Assembly (NCBI GenBank): GCA_950295325.1
Contig: OX485803.1
Span: 4,960,001 to 5,024,000, forward strand
DNA from: Polytrichum commune
Taxonomy: Eukaryota > Streptophyta > Polytrichopsida > Polytrichales > Polytrichaceae
Length of the DNA stretch: 64,000 bases
Direction: 5' to 3'
The position numbers and the translations under genes are program-made. Shown in pieces: positions 23,489 to 35,084 of this stretch. The notes under the pieces are model-generated. The model worked only from the letters and a program-made list of their open reading frames with translations. It searched no databases and was not told the origin of the DNA. Numbering within the stretch: the stretch's first letter is position 1; every line of letters begins with the position of its first letter.

Positions 23489-24846
23489 TCGGAGCAACTA
23501 CTGTACCATAAATCTACAAATTTGAACAGCGTAATTTTCACTACAAATGAGTTGTACTGATCAAGACCACCCACATTGCTATTGCTGCTACAAATGAGTT
23601 GTGCCATTTAGAGAGAACGAAGCATGGAGAGTAGATTGATCTTGGTGCTAACATGTATATATCGTCATTGATTTTGGTAGCTCACAATTCAGATCTCTGA
23701 CAAAGAGAATGTGTATTTTCTGTCGACTCTTTTGGGTTCCAAGCTAAGGTAAGTTTGTCGACACACTTTTGGCCCATCAAGCATTACTCTTAATCCTATG
23801 TGAAATTCAGCAATAACTTCTGTATGAGTTGAATGGATGTTGTGACTGTCCAGCGTCTCCTGGCAGTATACGAATGCCATGAGTCACAGCATCCAAAACT
23901 GTTTTTCACCTTCCCTTGTATTTGTATCCCCTATTTTTAGGATATGTCATTTGTTGTTTGGAATATCCAGTTGTTTTATTTTCTGGGTTGCAGGATTACT
24001 TCGATGTGACTGTAATATATACATCGGAAAATAGATGTGGCTCCTCCATTCCTCTTGTATATTAGTCACATCTACGTAATGGCTTCTTACAGTTGTGGCT
24101 CTTCTAGAATCTAAGGGCAAGCACCTTCAAAGTGTTATGAAAGCCTCATCCGTGAACCTTCTGTATGCCAAACAAAATCAAAATCTGGTATGGACAGTGC
24201 AACTCACTCTTGGTTCTTGTAATTTCTAGTTGTTGTGTCATGTCAAATACTTTGTCAAGACCTTATTGTGAATATCATCCACAAAAGTAGATTCACTTCC
24301 ACTGTATTGCCTAATTCGAACTACTGGTTAATTCAAAAGATTTATCAACTATAGCAAGTGTTTATGGGCTTTGTTGATCAATGTGAACCAATCAAAGATT
24401 AGAAGCCATAGACCTGCTTGTCTACTGCAGAAGCACAGCCTTACGATAGCAACAATTATAACTTGTAGACAGAAGTTGCATCGTCAAGTTATTTATTCTC
24501 TTCAAGTTAGCAACAAATCAGTGCTCCTTATCCTGGTTGGCAGAGAATAATAGGTGTAAAGTTTGACGTCATTGCACGCATTTGTAGCCACAAAATAGTG
24601 AACAAAGGTTTCAACACAATCTGCAACTTTAGTGTGCATGTCTTGGAGCACAAATTTTGTCTTTTTCTTCTCTTATAAGTCATAATCTTCGACCATTCAG
24701 GGGTTCCAAGACTTTGAATGAGCAATTGTGAAAGTTATGTGTCGACTGCCCTCGAGGAGACGTTCTTCTCTTATCTGCACTATGTGAACCCCAAACCTAT
24801 TCGTTTGAGGAATGACATGGTGGCCTGACATGATGTAGATTGCGGC
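23489..24846. other. No gene recognised between retrotransposon and CACTA gene
   Basis: Only short ORFs occur. The 5' end of the CACTA element should lie here, but I could not find a CACTA-type terminus that matches a 3' partner. Confidence 0.5.
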
Positions 24847-27800
24847 ATGAGCATGGAGGGTGAACCAATAGCTCGCCTTCCACTAGATCATCCACTCCGC
24901 ATTAAGGCAAGAGATTTGAAGTTGCAGCAAAGAGATGAGGAATGCGCCAACCGGAATGAAGTGTCACGGTACAGGTGCCCGTGCAATCTTTGCGGGGGCC
25001 GGAGACGGCCCTACAAGACCGGCACAGTTGCGCGGCACTTGAGGCATCGAGGAAGGCATGGTGCCTTGAGAGGTTGGACACAGGTAACATCGAACCTCCA
25101 CCATAGTTGATAGCTTACCTTGAGGAATTCTACTATACATTGATATTGTCTTGTAAACATTGTTGTCTACAAGCTTTTTGACACTTGTGTATTTTGGCAT
25201 TTAGGGTGACGACCGCGACTCCTCAGACGAGGAGTCGGATCAACACATTGGGAGACACGCACAGGCATTTCTCGGCCTGAATGAGCCAATAGCTGAGATA
25301 GCATTGGACGACGGCGTAGGAATTGGCATGATGGTAAGGAATGCGTTTGCACTTGCAGACAACATCCACGAGCGTGCAGTTGTGTCCGACTCTCCCCCAA
25401 CTGAGGAAGAAGAGGGATCACCAATGCACCGACAGCCGGATGGACTTGGAGATCCTCCAGATAGTGTGCACAACATGAATGTGCGTGAAGAGGGTGAAGA
25501 CATTGCCGATTCTCAAACAAGGCCCATGCATTCCAATTGCAGACACGATGTGGATGGAGGCACCAGCGCACAGGCCGAGAATGGGGACCCAGCGGACAAC
25601 TCTGGTGACTCCTCCGGGGGGGAGCCCTGGGATGCATCTGATGACCTTCACAGCGATGAAGAGGATCTGGAGGAGTTATTGGGCCAAATTCCCAACGATC
25701 GTATGGGTTCAAACCCCGAGTTTGACATTGCGGCCACACTGCCCTTGTATGAGGGCAGCACGTTGTCCATGCTATGCGCTACACTACTCATAGTGAACTG
25801 TTGCAAGACACATGGTGTGTCCAACACGTTCATGAACGAGCTACTCATGCTTTTGAGCATGAGCATTCTGCCTTTGGGAAATTGCCTCCCCAAAACAGAG
25901 TATGAGGCGAGCAAAATTCTGCAACGACTTGGTTTGGCATATAACCTGATACATGCATGTCCCAAAGGTTGTTGTTTATTTAAGGGTGACTTAGAGGATG
26001 CTGAAAATTGTCCAGTTTGTGAGGCTGATAGGTTTAGAAGGTGCGGTCGGTCAAGAGTTCCGACCTTGATACTGCGTCATTTTCCACTAATCCCACAGTT
26101 GCAAAGAATGTTTAGCTCGAAGAAGTTGTCGTCATTAAATGTATGGCACTATTTTAACAAGTCAGTTGATGGAAAGATGAGACACACAGCTGATTCTCCA
26201 CAGTGGAATTTTGTGAACACAGAGCTCGAACCTGAGGCAGGGAACGATATGTTCGGTCGAGATCCACGGGATATCCACCTAGGACTTGCCTTGGACGGCA
26301 TGAACCCATATTCTGAGAAACGCAGTACCCAAAGCTTAACTCCAGTCATTGTGTTCAACTACAACTTACCTCCATGGATGGTAACCAAAAAATACTTTGT
26401 AATGTTGTGTCTGCTGATTCCAACAAATTAAGTCTAACAGGTTCAAATTTTGATGTATTCATACAACCGCTAGTAGATGAGTTGCAACAACTCTGGAGTC
26501 GTGCAGGGGTTCTTACACGGGATGCCGAGGCACACATGGGAATGTCTCACTTCAACCTGAGAGTTGTTTTGATGTGGACGTTGCACGATTTTCCGGCCTA
26601 TGGGCTTATTTCTGGACTAACTACAAAAGGATTCAAAGGTTGTCCTGTATGTGGACCACACACAATATCTCGCAGGTCCAGAATATTGAGGAAAAATGTA
26701 TACTGCAACTGCCATAGAAGATATCTGCAAGAAGACCATTATTTTCGGGGCGCAGCAGCAGCATTTGACGGTGTAGCAAGTCATGAAACGGTGCCTGAAC
26801 CACTAACAGGAAACCAAACAATTCGGCGTGGCTATCAATCAGAGGCATACATTGACGGAGGAGGCACGGAGAAAGACGACAAATTTCCCGCCAAGGAGCA
26901 CGGCGTTAAAAGAGTATCTGCACTATACCAGTTACCATACTGGAGGGTTAGTAAACAACCTCTGTTGCTATTTATTTTGTCACTTTTCATTGAGCGTACA
27001 TACATGGATGATGATTTGGTGTTGCAAATTCTTGTCTGATTTAGTGCTCAAGGAAGATGTCATACTCACAGTCCCGAGTTGGATATGTATGTTCATTGCT
27101 GGTAATTAATGACTTCGACTCAGTGAAGTATAGCCTCTTTGCAAGCAGGTTGTTGCACACACCAAATGTGCATACATGATGATTATGTCGCATGTTCTGG
27201 CTTATTGTAGAAAACACATTTTGTTGATTGAATCAAATTATGCATGCTGGAATATGCTCACTGTGGCACAAGTTTTAGCCGCAGAAGCTTCCGATGCGGC
27301 ATCTCCTGGATGTAATGCACATTGAGCGCAACATATGCGACTCCTTACTAAAACTACTTTTTGGAGCGAAGGACACCGCAGCCTCACGTCGAGACATGGA
27401 GGAGGAGAGAATACGGGAACATTTGTGGGTTCGTCGGGGGCCGGTACCAGGTGGAAATTACATCAAGCCTCCTGCGCCATACGTGATGACCAAAGAGGAA
27501 CAAAAGATTTTTTTGGAACAATTGGCAGGAATATCACTACCAACGGGTTATTGTGGGCCAATGCAGAAGCACATACTCCAGAATAGAATCGGTAACATGA
27601 AGTCACATGACTTCCACATCTTTTTCCAATTTATACTTCCTGTTTGTTTGAGGCATCTTATGGGTTGCGGGCCCCGAGCAGCCATAATTCGGCTAGCAAG
27701 GTTGTTCACTATGATCTGCAAAAAAGTCATAAATGTAGCAGAGTTAGAGCGTTTACAACATTATGCAGCAGAAACAATGTGCTTAATGGAGGTATGGTTT

Positions 27801-29375
27801 CCTCCATCTTTTTTTGACATTATGGTCCATTTGCCAATCCACCTAGTTAGACAAGTGAAGTTGTGTGGCCCGATTGCCAATGCTTGGTGCTACCCGGTAG
27901 AGAGACACTTGAATGTTTTGAAAAAATATATCCGGAACCGGGCACACCCCGAAGGTGCCATTGCGAATGCTTACGTGTATGATGAGGCTTTAGGATTTTG
28001 CACCAAGTACTTGAAGTTGTATCCCTTCACACGACGAAGGATTTGGGATGACGAGGAGGAGCTGGGCGACTGTGGAGAACTACTAGAAGGAAAAGCGTTA
28101 AACCGAGAACTAACCAACGAAGAGCGGAGAGCGATCCATTCTTGGATTATTAGGAATTCAGAGGCAACCAGGGAGCCTTGGAGGTAAACCACATGCATAT
28201 ATTCCAGTCCAATAATCTAATTGCACGCAAAGTTTGTATGTACTCAAGTTCGATGTGGTCATGTTTTTGTGTTCGCCCACTAACGGGGCTTTAATGTGTA
28301 TGTTGCAGACAATACCAGACCCTTGGCGAGCAACTAGAGGCAGACAGGGAAGCATTCAGAAGGGAGGCTGCATCAAGAGGGCTTACACGAAGACAACAAT
28401 GTCAATATCCAAATCACCTCTTGCATGGATTGCCTGACTTTGTGGAGTGGTTACCCTAGTACACAACACAATTGGTCAATGACCATGGTTCGCACAATGT
28501 GGACATCGAATTACTCCGCCTATCGGCTCTCCCATCAAGGGAAACCGAGATTTACACACAAATGTGGGCCTATGGGAACCATTACAGGGTGTACCATGAG
28601 GGAGATGAACGTGGATTCGTGACACAAGACTATGGAATCGCCAGCATATTTGGAGCAGAAGAGGGACAAAGTGCAGGCGTGAGCATGGTAGGAGTCTTGA
28701 AGGAGATCATCGTTGTTCGGTACTCGGCGCAAAGACGAGTTGTGTTTCGTGGATCATGGATTCGCAATGATCCTGGGCCATAGTCATCCACGAAGGTAGA
28801 CCAATATGGCTTCACCATTGTGCGTTTCAATGACCGTATTGCAAGGGACGTGGAACCCTATGTGTTACCTGCCACAATCCGCCAGGTACACCATGTAGGC
28901 AGCATGAGTATTCTTGAAAGCGGATTTGTGTCAAGTCAGCTTAGCTCAATTGTGTCCCAATGTATGCAGCATCGGAGGATGTGCTCCTATTTTGTGAAGT
29001 AACATAATGATTTGTTGACATGTGTGCACATGGAGTAAGGTATTCTTCATTGAAGATTGGAGGCACCCTGGGTGGCGCGTGGTGCTACAGAAGGAGCCGC
29101 GGTCGCGGAGAGTGGTGGACAATGACGACGAACAAACATTGGGGATTTCGGGGGACTTGATTGGGCTCCAACTGCCAATGGACATGAATGCAGCACAATT
29201 CCGGCCACATCCGACGAATGCAGGGGAGGCAGTCCCAGCCGCAGAGATTGCTAGGTTGAATGCACTAGTGGGGGGTGATGGACATCAGATTGCTCAACAT
29301 GCGAGGGCCAATGGACGAAGGGGAAGGGGAAGGGGAAGACAGTATCGCCGGTTGCCCAGAAGAAATCAGATATAA
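24847..29375 (+). pseudogene. CACTA (En/Spm) transposase gene, five exons, broken
   Basis: Reading splice signals gives exons 24847-25083, 25205-26946, 27285-28183, 28309-28885 and 29040-29375, with compatible phases at all four introns. Exon 1 has a CPCNLC...HLRHRG zinc-type motif (transposase-associated domain). Exon 2 has an acidic linker, then tnp2 core motifs LGLALDGMNPYS and LPPWM, and FPAYGLISGLTTKGFKGCP beyond a frameshift. Exon 3 (LLDVMHIERNICD; WFPPSFFDIMVHLPIHLVRQ; YPVERHLNVLKKYIRNRAHP) is a DUF4218 region. Exons 4-5 are a DUF4216 region (VGVLKEIIVVRY; EDWRHPGWRVVLQKEPRS). In its family this protein binds the element ends and moves CACTA elements. Damage: a one-base frameshift near 26425-26431, TAG at 28457 and TAG at 28781. 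Otherwise it is near full length, suggesting recent loss. Outer element ends were not found. Confidence 0.85.
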
Positions 29376-29763
29376 CTCCCATTTAGTCTGACATGTCCTG
29401 CAAATGTTGTTCAACAACCCTTATAGGAATGCCAGACTTTTTGTGTGGGAGCCCAATATTACTTTGCACCGCAATTCCAGCCAAACAAAATCTTCATTGT
29501 CTGTGATCTATGTGGTTCATTTTGTCCTCAAAGGAGAGGAACCCATTGTTTGAATGTTTGTTGCAGTATATTGTGCAAATAGTGGGGGTAACTACAGGGA
29601 GTTTTGTTTTACTATAATATCTCACCACACATCCATCCATAGCGTAGTTAGGTAGAGTGCACATCATGGAGACTAGAGAACATGTCAAAGAAGGTATTCT
29701 CATTGGAATGTATGAGTTATGAGTTTGGTACTAAGTGGGGTTTATCGTGCTCGTGTTTTCCAG

Positions 29764-31903
29764 TTGATGAACATTATGCTGCTACAACAGAAGTAGAGTC
29801 CAACCTGCATGAGGTTCTTCGCCACTCTTTTGATCAGCTGCAATCCGGACGAGCTCTCCCACAGCTTGAGGTGATGTACTGTGTGCACTAATAAAACTTT
29901 TCAAACAATGGTTTCAGATTTAGTTGTTTGCCATCCATGTACACCAAAAATTGAGGTCAGGAGGTCATTGGATGTAAAGAGCCTAAGTATTTCTTGAAAT
30001 GGGTTGATAGAGGAATGCATGAGTATGCCTTTGTTGTTGGTCCACGTGCAATGATTTGTATATTCTGTATGTCTCTTGTGACAGGAATGTAAAGATTCAT
30101 GGAGCACCGCCGTTGCTTTTAGTCACAACCTACAATGTCTTCAAGCAGGTCGGCTGGCAACACTCCTTCATTCGTTGTCTTTAATGGATCCCTCACCTAC
30201 ACCGCTTATAGTGTTCAAAGATCTAAATAGTGACATACCCTGGGCTCTCTTTTAGTATGGCCACATAACAGAGGAGTGCCTTTCATTGTTCAAGTGTCCA
30301 AAGAAGAACCGGTAAGTTTGTAGCTTCTATATGTTGCAGGGTTGTGGAGTTTGTGTACTCTGCAATCCAAGCTTGAATACGCTATGCATGAAACGATTGG
30401 ATTTTAATCCAGCATATGAAGGAAATAATGCATCTTCGTCCAAGTAGTTCCAACCGTCGAAATTTTGGAGAACTCACAGTTCCCCCAAGAAGACTCAAGC
30501 CTCTGAGGGTTGTCATCATCTATCTTGGGAATGCTCAGACAGCAGTGCAAGATGAGACCTGATGGTAATATTTCTTATATACTACCCTTGAAGTAGCAAT
30601 GAATGTCGTGCATTGTGCTCTAGACATGAAATAGCATGTTCAGGATTGGAGTTTCACATGTTGTTGCATTAGGAGCTATTTATAGGGTGGGAAGGTGTTT
30701 CGGGACTCTTTTATTTGTGGGGGAGAAGGTGTCTCGATGACATAAGTTCATCCGAAAACTTTAGTCAGTCACTGTCATGTCCTCTTGTTAGCTCTCTTAC
30801 ACATGCTTTTGGGTGCTTGTCCAGGTGACGTGCAAGGAGCAAGTGGCAGTAATGAAATCCATTGTGGATGTTTTGGCAAATTGTGCAACGGTTGATGGTG
30901 TAGTTCGTAACAAAGTGGTGCGGTAGGCTAAACCATGGCACACTGGAGAACATGCAGTGATGGGAACCCCTATCAACCAGGTATGGTAACCAGATACTCT
31001 CTTATGTGTAATGTATATGAAAGATGTGGTTTCTTTAAAACATGGTTTATACACACACTTTTAGCTGTGCAATAACTTCCTGTAGGATGTGAGACATGCA
31101 ACCAGTTTGAGGTGAGTAGCTTAGTGTGCCCGTTGCACATATGAATATATGTCTCCGAGGGTCGACGCTCTTTCTCATTACTATTGAGGCAACAATGGTT
31201 GACAAATTATGAGCATGTAGTCTACTGTATTTTGAGTACATGCACTTTTGGTTGGTTGTTTGCATAAAGTAAGTAAGGATTGATGCTATTGCGATGCTTT
31301 CTGCATACATGTTGTTTATGAAGCTCCTTGTAAAGCCAAATGTTGTTCATGGAGCTTTCGTGCAGGTGGAGAACCTTTATACTGTCACATGGCTTGAGAC
31401 TGAGAGGGTGGAACCTCGTATTGTTCACGTAAAATTTTGTAACATTGCACATTCCCATTCTTTTTAAATGGTTTCATAGCACATTGTGAGCTATTTGTGT
31501 TCGTTAAATAGGCATTCCAACAGATATTGATATCTTTTGTCGCAGTATTACTTTAACCTTCCAATAATCTACCAATTTGGGCATTCTTTGATGACCTATG
31601 TAGTGTTTGTTTCACTCTCTCACTAATATTCAGAGGTGCATAGTAAGTATAGAAAATAACTACATGACTAAACTCTAGGGTGGTTTGTCATTGTTTTTTA
31701 TGAATTGCTTCTGTTGAATGTGGAGTTTAATGTACAAAGCTAAACTGCTCAAAGTGTAATTATCTGTGCAGACTGGGAAGTATGGGAATCTATAGATGTC
31801 TGCAGTGGTTTTGGAGTGGTACAGTCGGGACCTAAACGGCAACCTCGATCCATTCTCTTTCTTCGAGATGTGGCCGCGGATTCAATTGCCAAGTGATAGA
31901 ACA
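29764..31903 (+). pseudogene. Second decayed multi-exon gene downstream of the transposase
   Basis: Several exon-like blocks with AG/GT edges follow on the same strand: 29764-29870 (VESNLHEVLRHSFDQLQSGR), 30825-30980 (CKEQVAVMKSIVDVLANCAT, with TAG at 30924), 31366-31428 (YTVTWLETERVEPRIVH, phase 0 on both sides), and a final block from about 31772 with WYSRDLNGNLDPFSFFEMWP ending near 31903 after a stop close to its start. I do not recognise the product. Its position suggests the second gene commonly carried by CACTA elements, but no motif proves that; it could be a captured host gene. Confidence 0.35.
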
Positions 31904-32379
31904 TTAGATCACAATGATTCAATTTTCAATTGAAGAAAGATTTAGAACAATGGGGTTTGCATTTAGTGGGTTTGACACCATGAGGGCAGCATAGAAAGAG
32001 TATTGAGCATGCCAAACAATGTTGGGAACCAGTGAATGTTCACTTTAGTGTAGCAGCTTGCAAGTTTGGACATACTGGAACTCTAGTGCAATGTCCAGAC
32101 TCCCAATTTTGCTCAAATGTACGATCTGGAGTTCATCGGCCACATTTGACACGTGCTGAACATGTATGCGTGCACCACTGTGTTGTGCCACCATATAGGA
32201 ATGTAGTTCCTTTTGCAAACCGTGTATACACCGTTGACAAACTTGAATGGCAAGTGTGCATTTTCCTGCTTAAAGTCTCTGAATTGAATGTGGTAGTCTG
32301 CAGTTTTCGGGTGGCAGTTGAATGTGATGCAGAAACATCTTTGGTTGTTGTTTGGATCGAATCGAGTCCATGTCGGGTG

Positions 32380-32640
32380 TCACATTGAATCATGTGGCAC
32401 TCGATTTCCAGTGGCATTGGAATTTCAGTGGCAGTGGAATTTGAGTGTCACTCGGTTCCGAGTGACAATGGAATTTTGGGTGCCACTGGTTTTCGAATCG
32501 CAGTTGCACCAAATTGGCACTCATTTCCAATAACCAGTGGAACTCCATCGCCTTTCTCCCGGGCGGGGGGGGGAGCAGTCAAAGTGGGGCAGGAGCAGTC
32601 AAAGACCTTTTGTGTGTGACTGTCACTCAATCCAGGGAAA
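32380..32640. repeat. Cluster of short GAGTGNCA / TGGAATTT motifs
   Basis: Short motifs such as GTGGCACTCG, CAGTGGCA, TGGAATTT and GAGTGTCACTC recur about every 15-30 bp in both orientations. Such clusters are typical of the subterminal transposase-binding regions of CACTA elements. It may mark the right end of the element starting near 24 kb, but no terminus was identified. Confidence 0.4.
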
Positions 32641-32916
32641 TGAGTGCCAAAGATTACATATGAGGTGTAAATTATATCTTGTTCTCCTGAATCCTTAATT
32701 TTCTAGACAGATCAAGTCTATGTTTTTTTCGTTTTCAGTTTCGTATGTGTTTGCTTTATATTCGTATGATATAAATAATGTGAGGCAAGAATTTGAACGG
32801 CTGAGTCCGAGCACGAAGCTCGCATTGGTTGCAGAGTTTAGTGCATCTTGAGGATGTGCACTGTGTTGCTTCTACTGCAATTGAGTCCGCCCTGCGTCTA
32901 ACATAACATAGTCTAC

Positions 32917-33155
32917 CACTAGTAGAAAACATGGTAAAAAACGAAAACGAAAATAAAGCTTCAAAAAATGAAATGCATGCACATGCGTATAGAATGAAGA
33001 AATTGTTTGATGAATGCCTAAACAGTCAGATGATCGAATGACTGTGACTCAAAATCGGTAATTATCAGCCCCCCAAAAAAACTAGGAAAACTGTGGTCAA
33101 TAGAACCGCAATAGAAAAACGACTACGGTTTTTTTTACCATGTTTTCTACTAGTG
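32917..33155. mobile_element. CACTA-type MITE
   Basis: A 239-bp element starts CACTAGTAGAAAACATGG and ends with the exact inverse; the inverted repeats are perfect for 25 bp. CACTA plus GTAGAAAA is the standard terminus of plant CACTA elements. Flanking triplets TAC and AAC match at 2 of 3 positions, which is weak. No ORF is present. Confidence 0.8.
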
Positions 33156-33164
33156 AACCTTTGA

Positions 33165-33448
33165 AGTCGGTAGCACCATCAGATTCAACAAATGTCTCGA
33201 TAAGCTGGATTTCGTTGCAGTATGTCCTCCCGGTCGTCCCAAACTTTCTAGATGGTGCCTTCACTAACTCCATACTCCCGCCCCGGTACCCGCTTGCTTG
33301 GCGTGTTCGGTTTGCTCAACTTGGTAATGATCTCACATTGTTGGGCTTTCGTCAAGCAGGTCACCTTGGGTTTCATCCGTTTCCCTTTGTGATTCATCGA
33401 ATCAGAGTGTCTAGAAAGCAGTGTATAAGTAAAGCACGCACCTACCAA
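33165..33448 (-). pseudogene. Pogo/Tigger-type transposase N-terminal fragment
   Basis: On the minus strand the frame reads LTKAQQCEIITKLSKPN, then KRVPGREYGVSEGTI, a TAG, then KVWDDREDILQR. This fits the N-terminal helix-turn-helix (CENP-B/Psq type) of Tc1/mariner-superfamily pogo transposases, including the usual GVSEGTI(R)KVW recognition-helix end. It is broken by the stop and abuts the CACTA MITE at 33155. No DDE catalytic part was found. The family call is from motif memory. Confidence 0.5.
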
Positions 33449-33489
33449 CTAAGTGCGCACCAACAGAACATGTTCAAAGTGCGTACTTA

Positions 33490-33862
33490 GGGCCGGTTTA
33501 CACTACGGTGGAGAAGTCCACCGGTCATGAAAAAAGGGCGTTTCTCAATTGTGATTGGTCGAAAATGCAACTCTTGACCGGTGGGTGTTTACACTAGGTG
33601 AAGAAAACAATGATGGTGAACTTTTCTCATGGATGATAAAATAACATGGCCGCCTACATGGCGGCACTTTTTGGAGTTGGGCTTCTTCGGCCTCAAGAGG
33701 CCGGACAAGAAACTCTTCCTCCGGAGAAGCCCAACTCAATAAAAATATTTTATTTCCTTTAATTCTTATCCGGCACATCCACCATTTGCCTCATATAACC
33801 ATGTCTTGGCCAAGCATTCTTGACCGACCGGAGGCCTTCTCCACCGTAGTGTAAACTGGCCC
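33490..33862. mobile_element. PIF/Harbinger-type MITE, copy 1
   Basis: A 373-bp element has ends GGGCCGGTTTACACTACGG and its inverse (CCGTAGTGTAAACTGGCCC), flanked by TTA at 33487-33489 and 33863-33865. Ends beginning GGGCC with a TTA/TAA duplication are diagnostic of PIF/Harbinger. The inner TCCACCGG block and GAGGCC-rich centre are non-coding. Confidence 0.9.
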
Positions 33863-34717
33863 TTAAGCGGGAGAATACTGGATACCATTGTAGTATCATT
33901 TCATATATATAATTTTGTTTTTCTTCCCTTTCCTGAAATGGGTGTTCAGTAAATCGGTACGTTGGTAAAATATAGCCCCACCCATGACCATCCATGATGT
34001 ACTATATACATACACGCAATTAATCTGAGGGAAGAAAATCTATGAAAACACGTTGCAGGTTCACCTGGATTTGAATATGTATATATTGGGTTTTGCCTCG
34101 TACATTCAAAGCTCCTTCACTTGGACGGACTGAGTGATCAGTGACTTGTAGCGAGTAGTATGTGGTAGATCTACGAATCTGAAAGCACTGATATTCAGGT
34201 GAGCAACTTGCTCTCGAATGGCGCTTCAGTGTAACTTAGGAGCCCGTGCTTTAGTACCATCCCATTTTGGGAATTGGGTACCCATTCATTGCAGGCGATC
34301 GAAGTACTTGTAAGAGAGCTTGCATTGAGAGTTTCGGCGCTGACACTTTGATACTTTGGGCTCCCGAAATTGTGGATCTTACGGTCCATTTTATGGCCTT
34401 TGAGTTAGGTCCTGACCATTGTTACCAAGGTGAATGGGGTGTAATAAAAAACATGCGTCCTTGGGTTTGTGGATTGTTCATTTCAAGTGGGTACCTCTAG
34501 ACTAACATAGCATTATCAAGTAGTTACCTGATAGTCGCTTTTGAAAGAAAGAGACTGTGATTTGGAAAAACTCTGATAATTTACAGCTACTTGTCGAAAA
34601 GTTCACCATGTGTACAACATGATTGCTCACCGTAAATGGATGGGGGATCATGGAATACAAGGACAAATATGCTCATGTGATATTTGGTCTCGCGGAATGC
34701 AACTAAAGGCCTGTGTA

Positions 34718-35080
34718 GACTCTAACCTCCCTAATGTCATGCATGTGGCAGCCAAAGTGCACTTGATGTTAAGGAGGCACGCAATGTTAACATGAATGCG
34801 TGATAATAGAGGATCTAGTGTAGCATGTAACATTATGGAATAACACAAAGTCGACATTGCAGTAATGCCAATGATGACAACGTGATGCATGCGAGCATGT
34901 GGTTTGAAGTCTTTGGCAGATTACTTTTAGTGTCAAAACCCGTGATACATGTGAGGGAAATGTGACAACAAGGAGGGAGATTCAAACCAAGCACATCTAT
35001 TCCCTAGGGTTTCAGGATATAAGAGAGGGAGTGACATAATAGAGGTTAGAATGTAATGTTATGAATTCATGGATTTTTGA
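34718..35080. mobile_element. Pogo-like TA-flanked MITE, family B, copy 1
   Basis: Over about 340 bp it aligns with 53057-53381 and 61212-61574: a CTAACCTCCCTAATGTCATG head, GTTAACATGAATGCGTGAT, ATTATGGAATAACACA, then GGGTTTCAGGATATAAGAG. The left end follows TA; the right end is eroded. Confidence 0.7.
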
Positions 35081-35084
35081 TCTG

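Noticed and set aside
25167-25739. 190-codon minus-strand ORF
   Set aside because: It is antisense to exon 2 of the CACTA transposase; composition (His, Pro, Cys rich) is typical of a shadow frame.
32032-32388. 118-codon plus-strand ORF
   Set aside because: No recognisable domain; it overlaps the start of the short-motif cluster and has an equally open antisense frame.
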